Positions 55,633-64,000 of a stretch of DNA of 64,000 nucleotides are shown here, piece by piece. Made by a program: the position numbers and the translations under genes. Under the pieces are notes generated by a model. That model was given only the letters and a program-made list of their open reading frames with translations. It was not told the origin of the DNA and ran no database searches. Positions within the stretch are counted from its first letter, which is position 1, and every line of letters starts with the position of its first letter. The DNA is from Candidatus Ferrigenium bremense (GTDB taxonomy: Bacteria; Pseudomonadota; Gammaproteobacteria; Burkholderiales; Gallionellaceae): NCBI GenBank assembly GCA_019449635.1, contig JAGRPI010000023.1, positions 62,001-126,000 of the forward strand, read 5' to 3'.

Positions 55633-56112
55633 ATGATTAAAGTGGTTTATCCGGGAACTTTCGATCCCATCACTCGCGGGCATGAAGACGTGGTGCGGCG
55701 CGCCGCCGGATTGTTCGGCGAGGTCATCGTGGCAGTGGCGGAAAGCCGCACGCGAACCCTGTTCACGCTGGATGAGCGCGTGGAGATGGCGCGTGAAGTA
55801 TTCACGGGCTTCACCAACGTGCGCGTGGAAGGCTTCAACGACTTGCTGATGAGCTTCGTGCAGGCACATAATGCGCGTGTGGTGTTGCGCGGATTGCGTG
55901 CGGTGTCGGATTTTGAATATGAGTTTCAATTGGCAGGGATGAACCGCAATCTGTATCCCGAAATGGAAACGCTATTCCTGACTCCGGCGGAACAATATAC
56001 CTTCATCTCGGCCACCATGGTGCGCGAGGTGGCGCGCTTCGGCGGCGATGTCGGCAAGTTCGTTTCACCCTTGGTGGCGGCAAGGTTGCAGCAGAAAACT
56101 AAATTGATTTAA
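55633..56112 (+). CDS. coaD: phosphopantetheine adenylyltransferase
   Basis: A 159-residue nucleotidyltransferase that makes dephospho-CoA from ATP and 4'-phosphopantetheine. The signature [19 protein letters not shown] near residue 6 contains the TxGH-type motif, and [16 protein letters not shown] near residue 127 the ISSTxxR motif. Hexameric enzyme by family. It starts 11 bases after rsmD and precedes a ferredoxin gene, a conserved order in these bacteria. Confidence 0.96.
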   Translation: MIKVVYPGTFDPITRGHEDVVRRAAGLFGEVIVAVAESRTRTLFTLDERVEMAREVFTGFTNVRVEGFNDLLMSFVQAHNARVVLRGLRAVSDFEYEFQLAGMNRNLYPEMETLFLTPAEQYTFISATMVREVARFGGDVGKFVSPLVAARLQQKTKLI

Positions 56113-56117
56113 CTTAG

Positions 56118-56378
<261 letters not shown>

Positions 56379-56416
56379 GCTGTGTCACGCGGCGATTAGC
56401 CGCACCGCCTGCCAAC

Positions 56417-56463
56417 AGCACAGCGATACCCCACAAGCTATTTGCGGGTATCGCTGTGCTTTA
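56417..56463 (+). terminator. terminator of the rsmD-coaD-ferredoxin operon
   Basis: AGCACAGCGATACCC (56417-56431) pairs perfectly with GGGTATCGCTGTGCT (56446-56460), a 15-bp stem, and is followed by TTATCTTT. It also lies downstream of the convergent lipoprotein gene and could serve both. Confidence 0.9.
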
Positions 56464-56496
56464 TCTTTCATGCCTTGCCCTGGCGCAGGGCAGGCG

Positions 56497-56679
56497 CTAA
56501 TTTCCCTCGGACTGGAGGATCTTCTTGCGCGATTCCTCATCGGCTTTTTGCAACGTTTGCTCCACGCCCTTGGTTTCTTCAAGCGCCTTGCGTTGCGGTT
56601 CGGCGATCTTCGGCTTCGGAGCGGATGGGCCATCGCAGGCACCGAGCAACAGCATAACGGCAAGCAGGATGTGTTTCAT
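56497..56679 (-). CDS. small lipoprotein of unknown function
   Basis: A 60-residue protein with a lipobox LLLGACDG (Cys near residue 15), preceded by a strong RBS (GGAGGG). The mature part is charged and helical (RKALEETKGVEQTLQKADEE), a likely coiled coil of about 35 residues. The residue after Cys is Asp, an inner-membrane retention signal in enterobacteria. It starts 52 bases after mutM on the same strand. Function unknown. Confidence 0.75.
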   Translation of the reverse strand: MKHILLAVMLLLGACDGPSAPKPKIAEPQRKALEETKGVEQTLQKADEESRKKILQSEGN

Positions 56680-56731
56680 ATTCCCTCCGGCAAAGTGTTT
56701 GGAGGAACAGCTTTTCCAGCGTGCCCCATAA

Positions 56732-57547
56732 TTACTTCTGGCAGCTTGCGCAATAGAAGCTGGAACGCTGCCCCTGCCGTATCTGTTTGACGGGCGCACC
56801 GCAACGACGGCAGGGTTCGCCGCCTCGCCCATACACCCAATAGTGCTGCTGGAAGTAGCCGGGTTGCCCGGCGGCATTCACAAAATCGCGCAGGCTGCTG
56901 CCGCCTTTTTCGATGGCTTCGGTCAGCGTGGCGCGTATCTCGTCGACCAGCTTGGCACAACGCGGCAGGCTGAGCTTGCCGGCGGCGAGTTGCGGCCGGA
57001 TGCCGGCACGGAACAATGCCTCGTTGGCGTAGATGTTGCCGACGCCGACGACCACGCGGCTGTCCATGATGAGCTGCTTGACGGAAATGTTGCGTCCGCG
57101 GGTGGACCGGTAGAGATAGCTCATATTGAAATCCCCTTCCAGCGGCTCCGGGCCAAGTGCGGCGAGCAGCGGGTGAGTATGCACTTCGCCGCCATGCCAC
57201 AGCACCGCGCCGAAGCGGCGCGGGTCGCGCAGGCGCACCAGCATGCCGTCGTCCAGCGCCAGATCGAAGTGGTCGTGCTTCTCCGGCGGCGTGCCTGCAG
57301 GCAAGAGGCGCAGGCTGCCGGACATGCCCAGGTGCAGGATCAGCGTGCCGTGCTCGAATTCCACCAGCAGATATTTGCCGCGCCGCCCGAGCGCGCGGAT
57401 GGTCTTGCCACGCAGCAATTTCGGCAGGTTTTTCGGGATCGGCCAGCGCAGCCCCACATGGCGCACGACCGCATCCGCGACAGTCAGTCCGATGAGATGC
57501 GCGGCCAAGCCACGCCGCGTGATTTCTACTTCTGGCAGTTCGGGCAT
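56732..57547 (-). CDS. mutM: formamidopyrimidine-DNA glycosylase
   Basis: A 271-residue base-excision repair enzyme removing 8-oxoguanine and FaPy lesions. The catalytic N terminus [13 protein letters not shown] (Pro2, Glu3), a Lys near residue 57, the H2TH region with [14 protein letters not shown] and the C-terminal zinc finger CRRCGAPV...FYCASCQK are all present. Full length. The start codon is set by the essential Pro2. Confidence 0.96.
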   Translation of the reverse strand: MPELPEVEITRRGLAAHLIGLTVADAVVRHVGLRWPIPKNLPKLLRGKTIRALGRRGKYLLVEFEHGTLILHLGMSGSLRLLPAGTPPEKHDHFDLALDDGMLVRLRDPRRFGAVLWHGGEVHTHPLLAALGPEPLEGDFNMSYLYRSTRGRNISVKQLIMDSRVVVGVGNIYANEALFRAGIRPQLAAGKLSLPRCAKLVDEIRATLTEAIEKGGSSLRDFVNAAGQPGYFQQHYWVYGRGGEPCRRCGAPVKQIRQGQRSSFYCASCQK

Positions 57548-57596
57548 CCCCTCTCCCGCAAGCGAATGGAGTTCGAGTGAAGATGAAGATCAAAGA

Positions 57597-57662
57597 CCGC
57601 CGCACAACTTAGCGAGCGCAACTGAGCCAGTTCTTAACGCAGTATCAGCAGTTGTGCGGCGG
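57597..57662 (-). terminator. putative terminator after the ABC-transporter operon
   Basis: CCGCCGCACAACT (57597-57609) is complementary to AGTTGTGCGGCGG (57650-57662), enclosing AACTG/CAGTT. Four bases downstream of the GldG-like stop on the minus strand. The T-rich tail is weak (TCTTTGATCTT). Confidence 0.55.
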
Positions 57663-57666
57663 CCTT

Positions 57667-59058
57667 TCAGGCACGGCGGCGTTTCCACCATATCCGTATC
57701 CCCACCCCCGCCAGCAGCAGCGGCAATCCAAGCAGGAAACCGATGCCGATGGCGGTGAGCTGCGTTTTGCCGAGCACCAGATTGCTGTCCTTCGCGGCGC
57801 GCGGTTGCAGGGTGATGAGATGTTCTTCGCTGGCCAGCCAATTCACCATGTTCACACCCAGATCCACGTTGCCGCCGTTGCCGGCAAAGCTGTTGGCGAG
57901 GAACGCGCCGTTGCCGACCACCACGATGCGCTGTTCGCGGTCATTGATGTTGCGTTGCAGCGCAACCGCGATGATGGCCGGGCCGGGGGTATCGTGCCGT
58001 TTGTCGAACGGGTGCCCGGACAAATGGTTTTCGTCACGCGGCTTGGTGCCGGGTGCATTGCTGCCTGGCCCACTGCGGCTCACCCAACCGCGTGCGGCAA
58101 CTTCCACCAGCACGCTGTGCTGCCAGTCCGGGTTCTCGCTCCAACTCAGCGGACGCGCGGCGGGGAACGCGGTGATCAGATTGAAATTGCGCGTAATGGC
58201 GTGCGGCGGATAAACGGCGCCCAGCGACCAGGTGACGGGGGCGTTCATTCCGGTGGCGGTCGGATCGATCACTATGCCGGACGGCAGCAACAGGTCGAGT
58301 TTCTCGGCGAGACGCTCCAGCCCGTGCAGCGGCCCGGCGTCCACCAGCCAGAGCAGGTTGCCGCCGCGCTCGACATAACGCAGCAGCTTGTCCACTTCGC
58401 CGGGCAGCAAAGCGAGCTGTGGCTGGGTGATCACCAGCACGCTGACATTGTTCGGTACCTCCTGCGCCAGCGCCAGATTCAGGCTGTTGATGCGAAAGCC
58501 ATTCTGTTTAAGTTTCGCGCCGAACGGCTCACCCAGGTCATGATTGGCGATTCCGTCCAGCTTGCGCTCGCCGTGCCCGTCCAGATACATCACCGTCTGG
58601 TCACGGCTGTGCGCCAGACGCAGCAGGGTGCTGGTAAGGATCTGCTCGTTGAGCTGGGTAAGGTGCTCGCTGCGTCGGGCATATTCGACCACCATTTCGC
58701 CGTTGAGCTGGACGCGCGCCGCGCGGGTTTTTTCAGGCTCTTTCTCGGGGTCGATGAACACCAGATTGATATCGGGCTTGTAACGCTGGTAGAGCGATAG
58801 GTAGTTGCGGATGATCTTGCGGATATCGCCGAGGCGCGCGTCCTGTTCGGTGGCGTACACGGTGATATTGACCGGGCCGCTCAGTTGCCTGAGCACCTCC
58901 ACGCTGGCGGGCTCCAGGCTGTTGCTGGCGTTATGCGTGATGTCGCGCTGCACGTGATGGCGCGTGGCGAGATAACCCAGCCCGAACACGATGCCCGACA
59001 GCAGCAGCACGAACAGCAGGTTGCGCAACATCTGGGCAGTGAGGAATTTACGCAGCAT
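57667..59058 (-). CDS. GldG-like ABC transporter auxiliary protein
   Basis: A 463-residue membrane protein with an N-terminal helix (LLFVLLLSGIVFGLGYLATR, about residues 13-32) and a C-terminal helix (IGIGFLLGLPLLLAGVGIRI), ending in Arg-rich WWKRRRA. The central periplasmic part resembles the ABC_transp_aux domain (VNITVYATEQD; GVLVITQPQLALLPGE; VERGGNLLWLVD). GldG proteins pair with GldF and GldA in gliding-type exporters of unknown cargo. Also found outside gliding bacteria. Two bases from the permease gene, so an operon. Confidence 0.82.
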   Translation of the reverse strand: MLRKFLTAQMLRNLLFVLLLSGIVFGLGYLATRHHVQRDITHNASNSLEPASVEVLRQLSGPVNITVYATEQDARLGDIRKIIRNYLSLYQRYKPDINLVFIDPEKEPEKTRAARVQLNGEMVVEYARRSEHLTQLNEQILTSTLLRLAHSRDQTVMYLDGHGERKLDGIANHDLGEPFGAKLKQNGFRINSLNLALAQEVPNNVSVLVITQPQLALLPGEVDKLLRYVERGGNLLWLVDAGPLHGLERLAEKLDLLLPSGIVIDPTATGMNAPVTWSLGAVYPPHAITRNFNLITAFPAARPLSWSENPDWQHSVLVEVAARGWVSRSGPGSNAPGTKPRDENHLSGHPFDKRHDTPGPAIIAVALQRNINDREQRIVVVGNGAFLANSFAGNGGNVDLGVNMVNWLASEEHLITLQPRAAKDSNLVLGKTQLTAIGIGFLLGLPLLLAGVGIRIWWKRRRA

Positions 59059-59060
59059 GG

Positions 59061-59804
59061 CTATCCGTATATGCGGTTATTGTGAATGCGGCGCATCGCC
59101 AGCAGCAGGAAGAACAGGCTGAACAGCACGAAGAATGCGGCATCGCCGCTATCCAGCAAACCGGCGTTGAAATTCTGGAAATGGTTGAGCGGCGAGATGA
59201 GATGCCAGGGCGAGTCTTCCGCCGCCGCACCGATGTCGGCCAGCCACAAACCGACCAGCGCCGCGAGCGCGCCGATGGCGGCGATGACCGGCTGGGTAGT
59301 AAGCGCGGAAACATACAGCCCGACCGCGACAAAGCTGGCAGTGAGCAACAGCAGGCCGAGCATATTGCCCAGCAGCAGGCCGTGATCGAGCGCGGTGCCG
59401 AGTGCCAGGGTATAGAGCATCAACGGCACGCCGGCCATCAGCACGGCCAGGAAAACCAGCAGGCCGAAGAATTTGCCGAGCACGATGTGGCGGCTGGACA
59501 GCGGCGATGAGAGCAGCAGCGCTAGCGTCTGGCTGCGGCGTTCCTCGGCGATCAGGCGCATGGTGAACATCGGCGTCAGCATCATCAGCAGCAGCGCGGC
59601 CGTGTTGAACAGCGGCGCGGCGATCGTGATCGTCACGCCGGGCGGATTGGCGAGTTGCGCTAGCTGCGGCTGGATCTCCAGGAACGCATCCAGCCGCGCC
59701 AGGAAGAACCACGCAAAGATGAATTGCAGCACGGCGAGCGCGAACCAGGTCGAGGGCATGGAAAACAGGCTGCGCAGTTCGCGCAGCGCGAGCAGGCGGA
59801 TCAT
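59061..59804 (-). CDS. GldF-like ABC-2 type permease
   Basis: A 247-residue polytopic permease with six hydrophobic segments, beginning MIRLLALRELRSLFSMPSTW and with LIAEERRSQTLALLLSSPLS near residue 90, a pattern shared with ABC-2/CcmB-like subunits. It overlaps the ATPase stop codon by four bases and is followed after two bases by the GldG-like gene. Confidence 0.85.
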   Translation of the reverse strand: MIRLLALRELRSLFSMPSTWFALAVLQFIFAWFFLARLDAFLEIQPQLAQLANPPGVTITIAAPLFNTAALLLMMLTPMFTMRLIAEERRSQTLALLLSSPLSSRHIVLGKFFGLLVFLAVLMAGVPLMLYTLALGTALDHGLLLGNMLGLLLLTASFVAVGLYVSALTTQPVIAAIGALAALVGLWLADIGAAAEDSPWHLISPLNHFQNFNAGLLDSGDAAFFVLFSLFFLLLAMRRIHNNRIYG

Positions 59805-60979
59805 TGCTCTTCTCCCGTTCGCCCTGATCCTTCGGCAAGCTCAGGACTAAAGGCTGTTGTCGAAGGGCTTAAATCTCCCGTTCGCCCTGAGCTTGTCGAA
59901 GGGCTTAAAGAAAGTGCATCGGTAGCCTCCGTGCAGGCTTCGACAAGGCTCTCCTGAGCTTTGCCGAAGGGCTCAGCCCGAACGGGGCCCTGGTTATCTT
60001 GCATATTATTTCTGTTTTTTTCATCGGCGATCCCGGCATCGGTGATTTGGGCAAACACCTCCTCCAGCGTGGCTTGCAATGGCGTGAGTTGTTCCAGTTG
60101 CCAGCCCTGCCGCTCCGCCAGGGTGAGCAACGCGCCGCGGGGATTGGCATCCGGTGCATGCAGCACGCGGAACTGCATGGCCGAGATCTGTTCGACACTG
60201 CTGATGCCCGCGATGCTTTCCAGCTCGCTCAAGGGCGGCGGGTTGCGCAGGCTGATGATGAAGCCGGGGATGCAGCCATACCTTTGCATGCGCGCGCTGG
60301 TATCGCCGTAGATCAGCTTGCCGTGCTGCATGATCTCTACGCGGTCGCACACGCTCTCCACTTCGCCGAGCAGGTGCGTGGAGAGGATCACGCTGCTGCT
60401 GTCGCCCAATTCGCGGATCAGGGTGCGGATGTCACGGATCTGCGTGGGATCGAGGCCGACGGTGGGTTCGTCCAGCACGATCACGGCGGGCCGGTGGATG
60501 ATGGCTTGCGCGATCCCGATGCGCTGCTGGTAGCCCCTGGACAACGTGCCGATGATTTTCCTGCCGGCTGATTCCAGGCCGCAGCGTTGCTTGGTCCGGG
60601 CGAGCGCCTCGGCGGCCTCGCCCGGCTTCATGCCGCGCAGGCGCGCCGCAAAGGTCAGGTAACCGTCCACGCTGAGTTCGCGATACAGCGGCGGGGTCTC
60701 CGGCAGATAGCCGATATGCGCCTTGGCCAGCATGGGCTGGCGCAGCAGGTCGATGCCGCAGATCTCGATGCTGCATTCATTTTCTTCGGCGCCGTCCGGC
60801 AGCAAGCAGCCGGTCAGCATCTGCAGCGTGGTGGTTTTGCCCGCACCGTTGTGCCCGAGCAAGCCCAGCACCTCGCCGCGCCTTAAATTCAGCGACACGC
60901 CATGAATGACTTGTCGATTGCCGAAGCTGCGCGACAGGTTGTGCGCGGCAAGCGTTATTTCGGGAGTGGCGTTAGGCAA
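59801..60979 (-). CDS. ABC transporter ATP-binding protein (GldA-like) with repeat-encoded tail
   Basis: A 392-residue ABC ATPase. Walker A LLGHNGAGKTTTLQML is near residue 38, the signature LSRGYQQRIGIAQAI near residue 147 and Walker B VIVLDEPTVGLDP near residue 167. A normal ATPase of this group ends around residue 320. Here about 60 further residues ([30 protein letters not shown]) are encoded by CTTCGACAAGCTCAG-type repeats. The tail is low complexity and has no known role. It provides ATPase energy to the GldF/GldG partners. Confidence 0.88.
   Translation of the reverse strand: MPNATPEITLAAHNLSRSFGNRQVIHGVSLNLRRGEVLGLLGHNGAGKTTTLQMLTGCLLPDGAEENECSIEICGIDLLRQPMLAKAHIGYLPETPPLYRELSVDGYLTFAARLRGMKPGEAAEALARTKQRCGLESAGRKIIGTLSRGYQQRIGIAQAIIHRPAVIVLDEPTVGLDPTQIRDIRTLIRELGDSSSVILSTHLLGEVESVCDRVEIMQHGKLIYGDTSARMQRYGCIPGFIISLRNPPPLSELESIAGISSVEQISAMQFRVLHAPDANPRGALLTLAERQGWQLEQLTPLQATLEEVFAQITDAGIADEKNRNNMQDNQGPVRAEPFGKAQESLVEACTEATDALSLSPSTSSGRTGDLSPSTTAFSPELAEGSGRTGEEQ
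59815..59987. repeat. cluster of CTTCGACAAGCTCAG-type repeats within the ABC ATPase gene
   Basis: At least four units of GTTCGCCCTGAGCTTGTCGAAG or its inverse between 59815 and 59987, partly degenerate. They lie in the 3' end of the ATPase gene and remain open in its frame. Confidence 0.85.
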
Positions 60980-61039
60980 GATTCAGTAATCGTCGTGGTT
61001 TCGGGTTCGGCTTAATATAACCCAATATGCGCGCCCCCA

Positions 61040-61804
61040 CTACCCTAACTCCAGAATCACCGGCGTATGGTCGGAAGGGCGTTCCAGTTTGCGCGGGGCT
61101 TTGTCGATCACACAGCTTTTGCATTGCGCTGCGAGCGGCTCGCTGACCAGGATGTGGTCGATGCGCAGCCCCAGGTTACGGCGGAACGCCATCATGCGGT
61201 AGTCCCACCACGAATAGGATCTGTCGGGCTGCTCGAACAGGCGGAAGCCGTCGCGCAGGCCGAGCTGCAGCAGCTTATGGAACTCCTGCCGCTCCGGCTC
61301 GCTGACCAGCACGTTGCCTTGCCAGGCAACTGGGTCATAGACATCGCGGTCTTCCGGCGCGATGTTGTAGTCACCCAGCAGCGCCAGTTTCGGATGGCGC
61401 GTCAGCTCCTGTTTCAGCCAGTCGCGCAACGCGGTGAGCCACGCAAGCTTGTAGCGATACTTGTCGGAATCGACGCTCTGCCCGTTCGGTACATACACGT
61501 TTACCACGCGGACATCGTTGAACGTGGCGGCAATGACGCGTTTCTGCTCATCGGCGAAATCCGGGATGCCAAACTGCACATCACCGGCCGGCATGCGGCT
61601 CAGGATCGCCACGCCGTTATAGGTTTTCTGCCCGCTGGATACGCTGTGATAGCCCGCCGCCTGCAATTCGGCCTGCGGAAAATCGCTATCCTGCTGTTTG
61701 GTTTCCTGCAGGCACAACACCTCGACCGGATTGGCGGCAAGCCAGTCCAATACCTGCGGCAGGCGCACCTTCAGCGAATTGACGTTCCAGGTCGCCAGCT
61801 TCAT
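61040..61804 (-). CDS. xth: exodeoxyribonuclease III
   Basis: A 254-residue AP endonuclease/3' exonuclease of the ExoIII family. It begins MKLATWNVNSLKVRLPQVLDWL, with LCLQETKQQD (metal Glu) near residue 34, LLGDYNIAPEDRDVYDP near residue 150, WWDYR and the closing SDHTPVILEL with catalytic Asp-His. The ATG at 61804 overlaps by four bases the stop of the upstream glutaredoxin-like gene. The in-frame extension to 61945 is a shadow of that gene. Confidence 0.95.
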   Translation of the reverse strand: MKLATWNVNSLKVRLPQVLDWLAANPVEVLCLQETKQQDSDFPQAELQAAGYHSVSSGQKTYNGVAILSRMPAGDVQFGIPDFADEQKRVIAATFNDVRVVNVYVPNGQSVDSDKYRYKLAWLTALRDWLKQELTRHPKLALLGDYNIAPEDRDVYDPVAWQGNVLVSEPERQEFHKLLQLGLRDGFRLFEQPDRSYSWWDYRMMAFRRNLGLRIDHILVSEPLAAQCKSCVIDKAPRKLERPSDHTPVILELG

Positions 61805-62364
61805 TGAGCGGCGGGATTGGCCGGCGCGACCTGGCTCGCCGCGGCAGGCGCGGAGGCAGGAAGTGCGCCGGACACAGGGGATGCACCCGGTGGGCGGTAC
61901 GGCGCGATTTTCGGATAGCCGGCGATATCGAGTTCGCCATGCCATTGTTCGGCCAGGAAGCCTTTCAGAAAGGCCTTGCCCACCGCCAGGGTAGGCAAGC
62001 CGTCGCTGCCGGAAAGCGCCTTGAAGGCATCGAACTCTTCCTGGGTTACCAGTCTTTTCTCGCTGTACGGGATGCCGCGCTTGTTCAGCAGGCTGCGCGC
62101 CAGGTCGCAGTATTCCGTGCAGTTGTCCGCGACATACAGGGTGACCGGGAAATTCTGCTGCGCACGGCGCGTTTCATAGGGCAGGTCTTCTTCCGGTGTG
62201 GGTGCGGCGGGTGCTTTGATGAGCGTTACCTCCAGCGCATCCACCGGAGGCACATCGCCATAGTGCATCTTGCCCTGCGCGTCCACCCAGCGGAACAACT
62301 CGCCTGCCTGCATGCCCGTTGGCGCCATCGCCAGGCAACCCAATAACAAAACGATGCGCTTCAT
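61801..62364 (-). CDS. exported DUF4124/glutaredoxin-like protein
   Basis: A 187-residue periplasmic protein. The signal peptide MKRIVLLLGCLAMAPTGMQA leads into a DUF4124 segment (LFRWVDAQGKMHYGDVPP). A thioredoxin-fold part follows with VTLYVADNCTEYCDLARSLL near residue 77, where CTEYC is an unusual Cys-x3-Cys instead of CxxC, then LPTLAVGKAF with the cis-Pro. The C terminus is Ala/Pro-rich. A thiol role in the envelope is likely but unproven. The RBS CTTAAGGAGG is part of a palindrome. Confidence 0.8.
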   Translation of the reverse strand: MKRIVLLLGCLAMAPTGMQAGELFRWVDAQGKMHYGDVPPVDALEVTLIKAPAAPTPEEDLPYETRRAQQNFPVTLYVADNCTEYCDLARSLLNKRGIPYSEKRLVTQEEFDAFKALSGSDGLPTLAVGKAFLKGFLAEQWHGELDIAGYPKIAPYRPPGASPVSGALPASAPAAASQVAPANPAAQ

Positions 62365-62379
62365 TTTGCCTCCTTAAGG

Positions 62380-62620
62380 AGGGTGTCTCTAAAAATTCAG
62401 AGTTCGCCCAAATGCAAGGCGCGGGGAACATTTGCGAGCATCCGCTGCGCGGATTGCCTGCTTACCCCACTTCGTAGCGCCGTATATGATGTATATATTA
62501 GCAAGAAATTTTCTACGCAACGCAACATAACCAGCGACTTGGCTGTCGCCGTTTGACAGCTTAGTCGAATGGCTAGTAGTTTCATCAGTTGGGATGAAAT
62601 CTGGATTTTAGAGATGCCCT
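62380..62620. mobile_element. 241-bp element with terminal inverted repeats (MITE-like)
   Basis: AGGGTGTCTCTAAAA at the left end and its imperfect complement TTTTAGAGATGCCCT at the right end (13 of 15 matches) bound a non-coding unit. It contains a copy of the 63-bp hairpin element at 62526-62588. The right end includes the prlC stop codon, so the last three residues of prlC come from the element. Such ends resemble insertion-sequence termini, but no transposase is inside. Confidence 0.6.
62526..62588 (+). repeat. 63-bp covarying hairpin element, copy C
   Basis: Starts CATAACCAGCGACTT and ends GGCTAGTAGTTTCATCAG. The stem GGCTGTC pairs with GACAGCT around a 7-base loop. It has the same length and flanks as copies at 16659 (inverted) and 41151 but a different stem sequence. 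Confidence 0.85.
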
Positions 62621-64000
62621 GAAGTTTCGAGTAGCCCATTATGCCGCAACAATGCGTCGATGCTCGGCTCGCGCCCGCGAAACGACTTGAACGAGTCCAT
62701 CGCGCCGCGGCTGCCGCCCATCGCCAGTATCTCGGCGCGGAAGCGCGCACCGACATCCGGGTTCAGCACGCCGTTTTCCTCGAACAGGCTGTACGCATCG
62801 GCGGACAGCACCTCCGCCCATTTGTAGCTGTAATAGCCCGCCGCATAGCCGCCGGCAAAGATATGCGAGAAGCTGTGCGGGAAGCGCTGGAACGCGGGCG
62901 GGATCAGCACCGCCACTTCGGCGCGCACTTCGTCGAGCAGTTGCAAAATGGATTTCGCGCCGCCCGCCTCGAAGTTGCTGTGCATCAGCATATCGAACAG
63001 CGAAAACTCGATCTGGCGCAGGGTCTGCAGGCCGCTCTGGAAATTCTTCGCGGCGAGCATCTTGTCGAACAGCGCGCGCGGCAGCGGTTCGCCGCTATCG
63101 ACATGGCGCGTCATACCGCGCAGCACGTCCCATTCCCAGCAGAAGTTTTCCATGAACTGGCTGGGCAGTTCCACCGCGTCCCATTCCACGCCGTTGATGC
63201 CGGACACGTCGAGGTCTTCCACTTCGGTGAGCAGGTGATGCAGGCCGTGGCCGAATTCGTGGAACAGGGTGATTACCTCGTCGTGCGTAAACACGGCGGG
63301 CTTGCCGCCGACCGGCGCGGAAAAATTGCAGTTCAGGTAGGCGACCGGCGTCTGGATGCCAGTCGCGAGACGGCGGCGCGTGATCACGTCGTCCATCCAC
63401 GCCCCGCCGCGCTTGCTGTTGCGTGCGTACATATCGAGATAGAACTGGCCGACCAGTTGCCCCTGCGCGTCGCGGATGTCGAAGAAGCGTGCATCGCCGT
63501 GCCACACCGGCGCGCTGGCGGTACTGATCTGCAAGCCATACAGCGTCTCGACCAGCTTGAACATGCCGGGCAGCACCGCGTCTTCCGGGAAATACTGTTT
63601 CACTTCCTGCTCGGAAAATGCGTAGCGTTTTTCGCGCAATTTTTCGCTGGCGTAGCCGATGTCCCATGACTGCAATTCCTGCAAGCCCAGCTTGGCGCGC
63701 GCGAATTCGCGCAATTCCGCCAGATCTTTTTCGGCAAAAGGCCGCGCACGCTGCGCCAGTTCGCGCATGAACCCGGCCACCTGCTGCGGCGAATCCGCCA
63801 TCTTGGTCGCCAGCGACAATTCGCCGAAGTTGGCGAAGCCCAGCAGGCTCGCCTCCTCGCCGCGCAGTTTGACGATCTCATCCATCAGCGCGGTGTTGTC
63901 CCACTCAGCCTTGCCGAATTCGCTGGCGCGCGTGCCAGAGGCGCGATACATCTTTTCGCGCAACGCGCGGTTGTCGGCGAATTGCAGCACCGGCAGATAG
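62608..64000 (-). CDS. prlC: oligopeptidase A (M3 family), 5' truncated
   Basis: The last 464 residues of a zinc oligopeptidase; the start lies beyond the window. The zinc motif TLFHEFGHGLHHLLTE is visible, as are FADNRALREKMYRA near the left edge of the fragment, ELPSQFMENFCWEWDVL and FSHIFAGGYAAGYYSYKWAE. It degrades signal-peptide fragments and short peptides in the cytosol. The frame stays open to 64000. The last residues (GHL) lie within the end of a 241-bp element. Confidence 0.93.
   Translation of the reverse strand, partial: YLPVLQFADNRALREKMYRASGTRASEFGKAEWDNTALMDEIVKLRGEEASLLGFANFGELSLATKMADSPQQVAGFMRELAQRARPFAEKDLAELREFARAKLGLQELQSWDIGYASEKLREKRYAFSEQEVKQYFPEDAVLPGMFKLVETLYGLQISTASAPVWHGDARFFDIRDAQGQLVGQFYLDMYARNSKRGGAWMDDVITRRRLATGIQTPVAYLNCNFSAPVGGKPAVFTHDEVITLFHEFGHGLHHLLTEVEDLDVSGINGVEWDAVELPSQFMENFCWEWDVLRGMTRHVDSGEPLPRALFDKMLAAKNFQSGLQTLRQIEFSLFDMLMHSNFEAGGAKSILQLLDEVRAEVAVLIPPAFQRFPHSFSHIFAGGYAAGYYSYKWAEVLSADAYSLFEENGVLNPDVGARFRAEILAMGGSRGAMDSFKSFRGREPSIDALLRHNGLLETSGHL

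Noticed and set aside
61804-61945. N-terminal extension of xth
   Set aside because: The in-frame extension is Arg/Pro/Cys-rich and lies over the 3' end of the upstream gene. MKLATWNVNS is the family start.

Overview
The window is about 60% GC, densely coded, and carries an ordinary set of betaproteobacterial housekeeping genes. Several gene orders (gph-trpE, hemC-hemD-hemX-hemY, ftsX-ftsE-ftsY beside an M16 peptidase pair, rsmD-coaD-ferredoxin-mutM, cstA with a YbdD-type gene) and the protein sequences suggest the order Nitrosomonadales, probably near Gallionellaceae. The lineage is inferred from gene content and recognised sequence style, not from a search.

Layout. 1-5.8 kb: end of an Ala/Lys/Pro-rich protein, gph, a candidate trp leader peptide, trpE, an FAD-dependent dehydrogenase, trpG and trpD. 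5.8-7.8 kb: an epimerase-like SDR protein and a 2Fe-2S flavin reductase. 7.9-12.1 kb: heme genes hemC-hemD-hemX-hemY on the minus strand, divergent from ppc (12.2-15.1 kb) and mltC. 16.3-16.8 kb: a gene-free mosaic of REP pair, insertion-sequence remnant and repeats. 16.8-20.1 kb: an AlgR/AlgZ-type two-component pair and argH. 20.1-25.7 kb: a candidate small RNA, grxD, a porin, slt and cca, then a decayed HTH gene next to tRNA-Pro(CGG). 26.2-31.5 kb: ispB, cstA with its YbdD partner, rpmE and an M48 peptidase. 31.7-36 kb: an ArnT-like glycosyltransferase, a REP-associated tyrosine transposase (RAYT) between REPs, two AT-rich orphan genes and aroC. 36-42 kb: a quinone-oxidoreductase-like gene, tatD, tcdA, pldA, corA and thpR. 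42-49 kb: a 1298-residue FAD/Fe-S oxidoreductase, a PilZ-like protein and an old yellow enzyme. 49-58 kb: ftsX-ftsE-ftsY, two M16 peptidase-family genes, rsmD, coaD, ferredoxin, a small lipoprotein and mutM. 58-64 kb: a gliding-type ABC transporter operon, xth, a glutaredoxin-like exported protein and the 3' part of prlC.

The less ordinary content lies between genes. At least seven families of short interspersed repeats occur: an inverted CCACGGAT family (seven copies), a CACGAAG sister family, REP/BIME elements matched to the RAYT, a GC-rich (G)GGAGAGGG family, a CTTCGACAAGCTCAG family, a 63-bp hairpin element (three copies of identical length whose stems differ by compensated changes), and two solitary elements with terminal inverted repeats (150 bp and 241 bp). 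Several have entered reading frames without breaking them (hemD, ppc, tatD, the FAD oxidase, the second M16 gene, the ABC ATPase, the end of prlC). The most promising undescribed items are the 63-bp hairpin family, a roughly 110-nt minus-strand small RNA candidate downstream of argH with a CU-rich anti-Shine-Dalgarno linker and a strong terminator, and a Trp-codon-bearing leader peptide before trpE.
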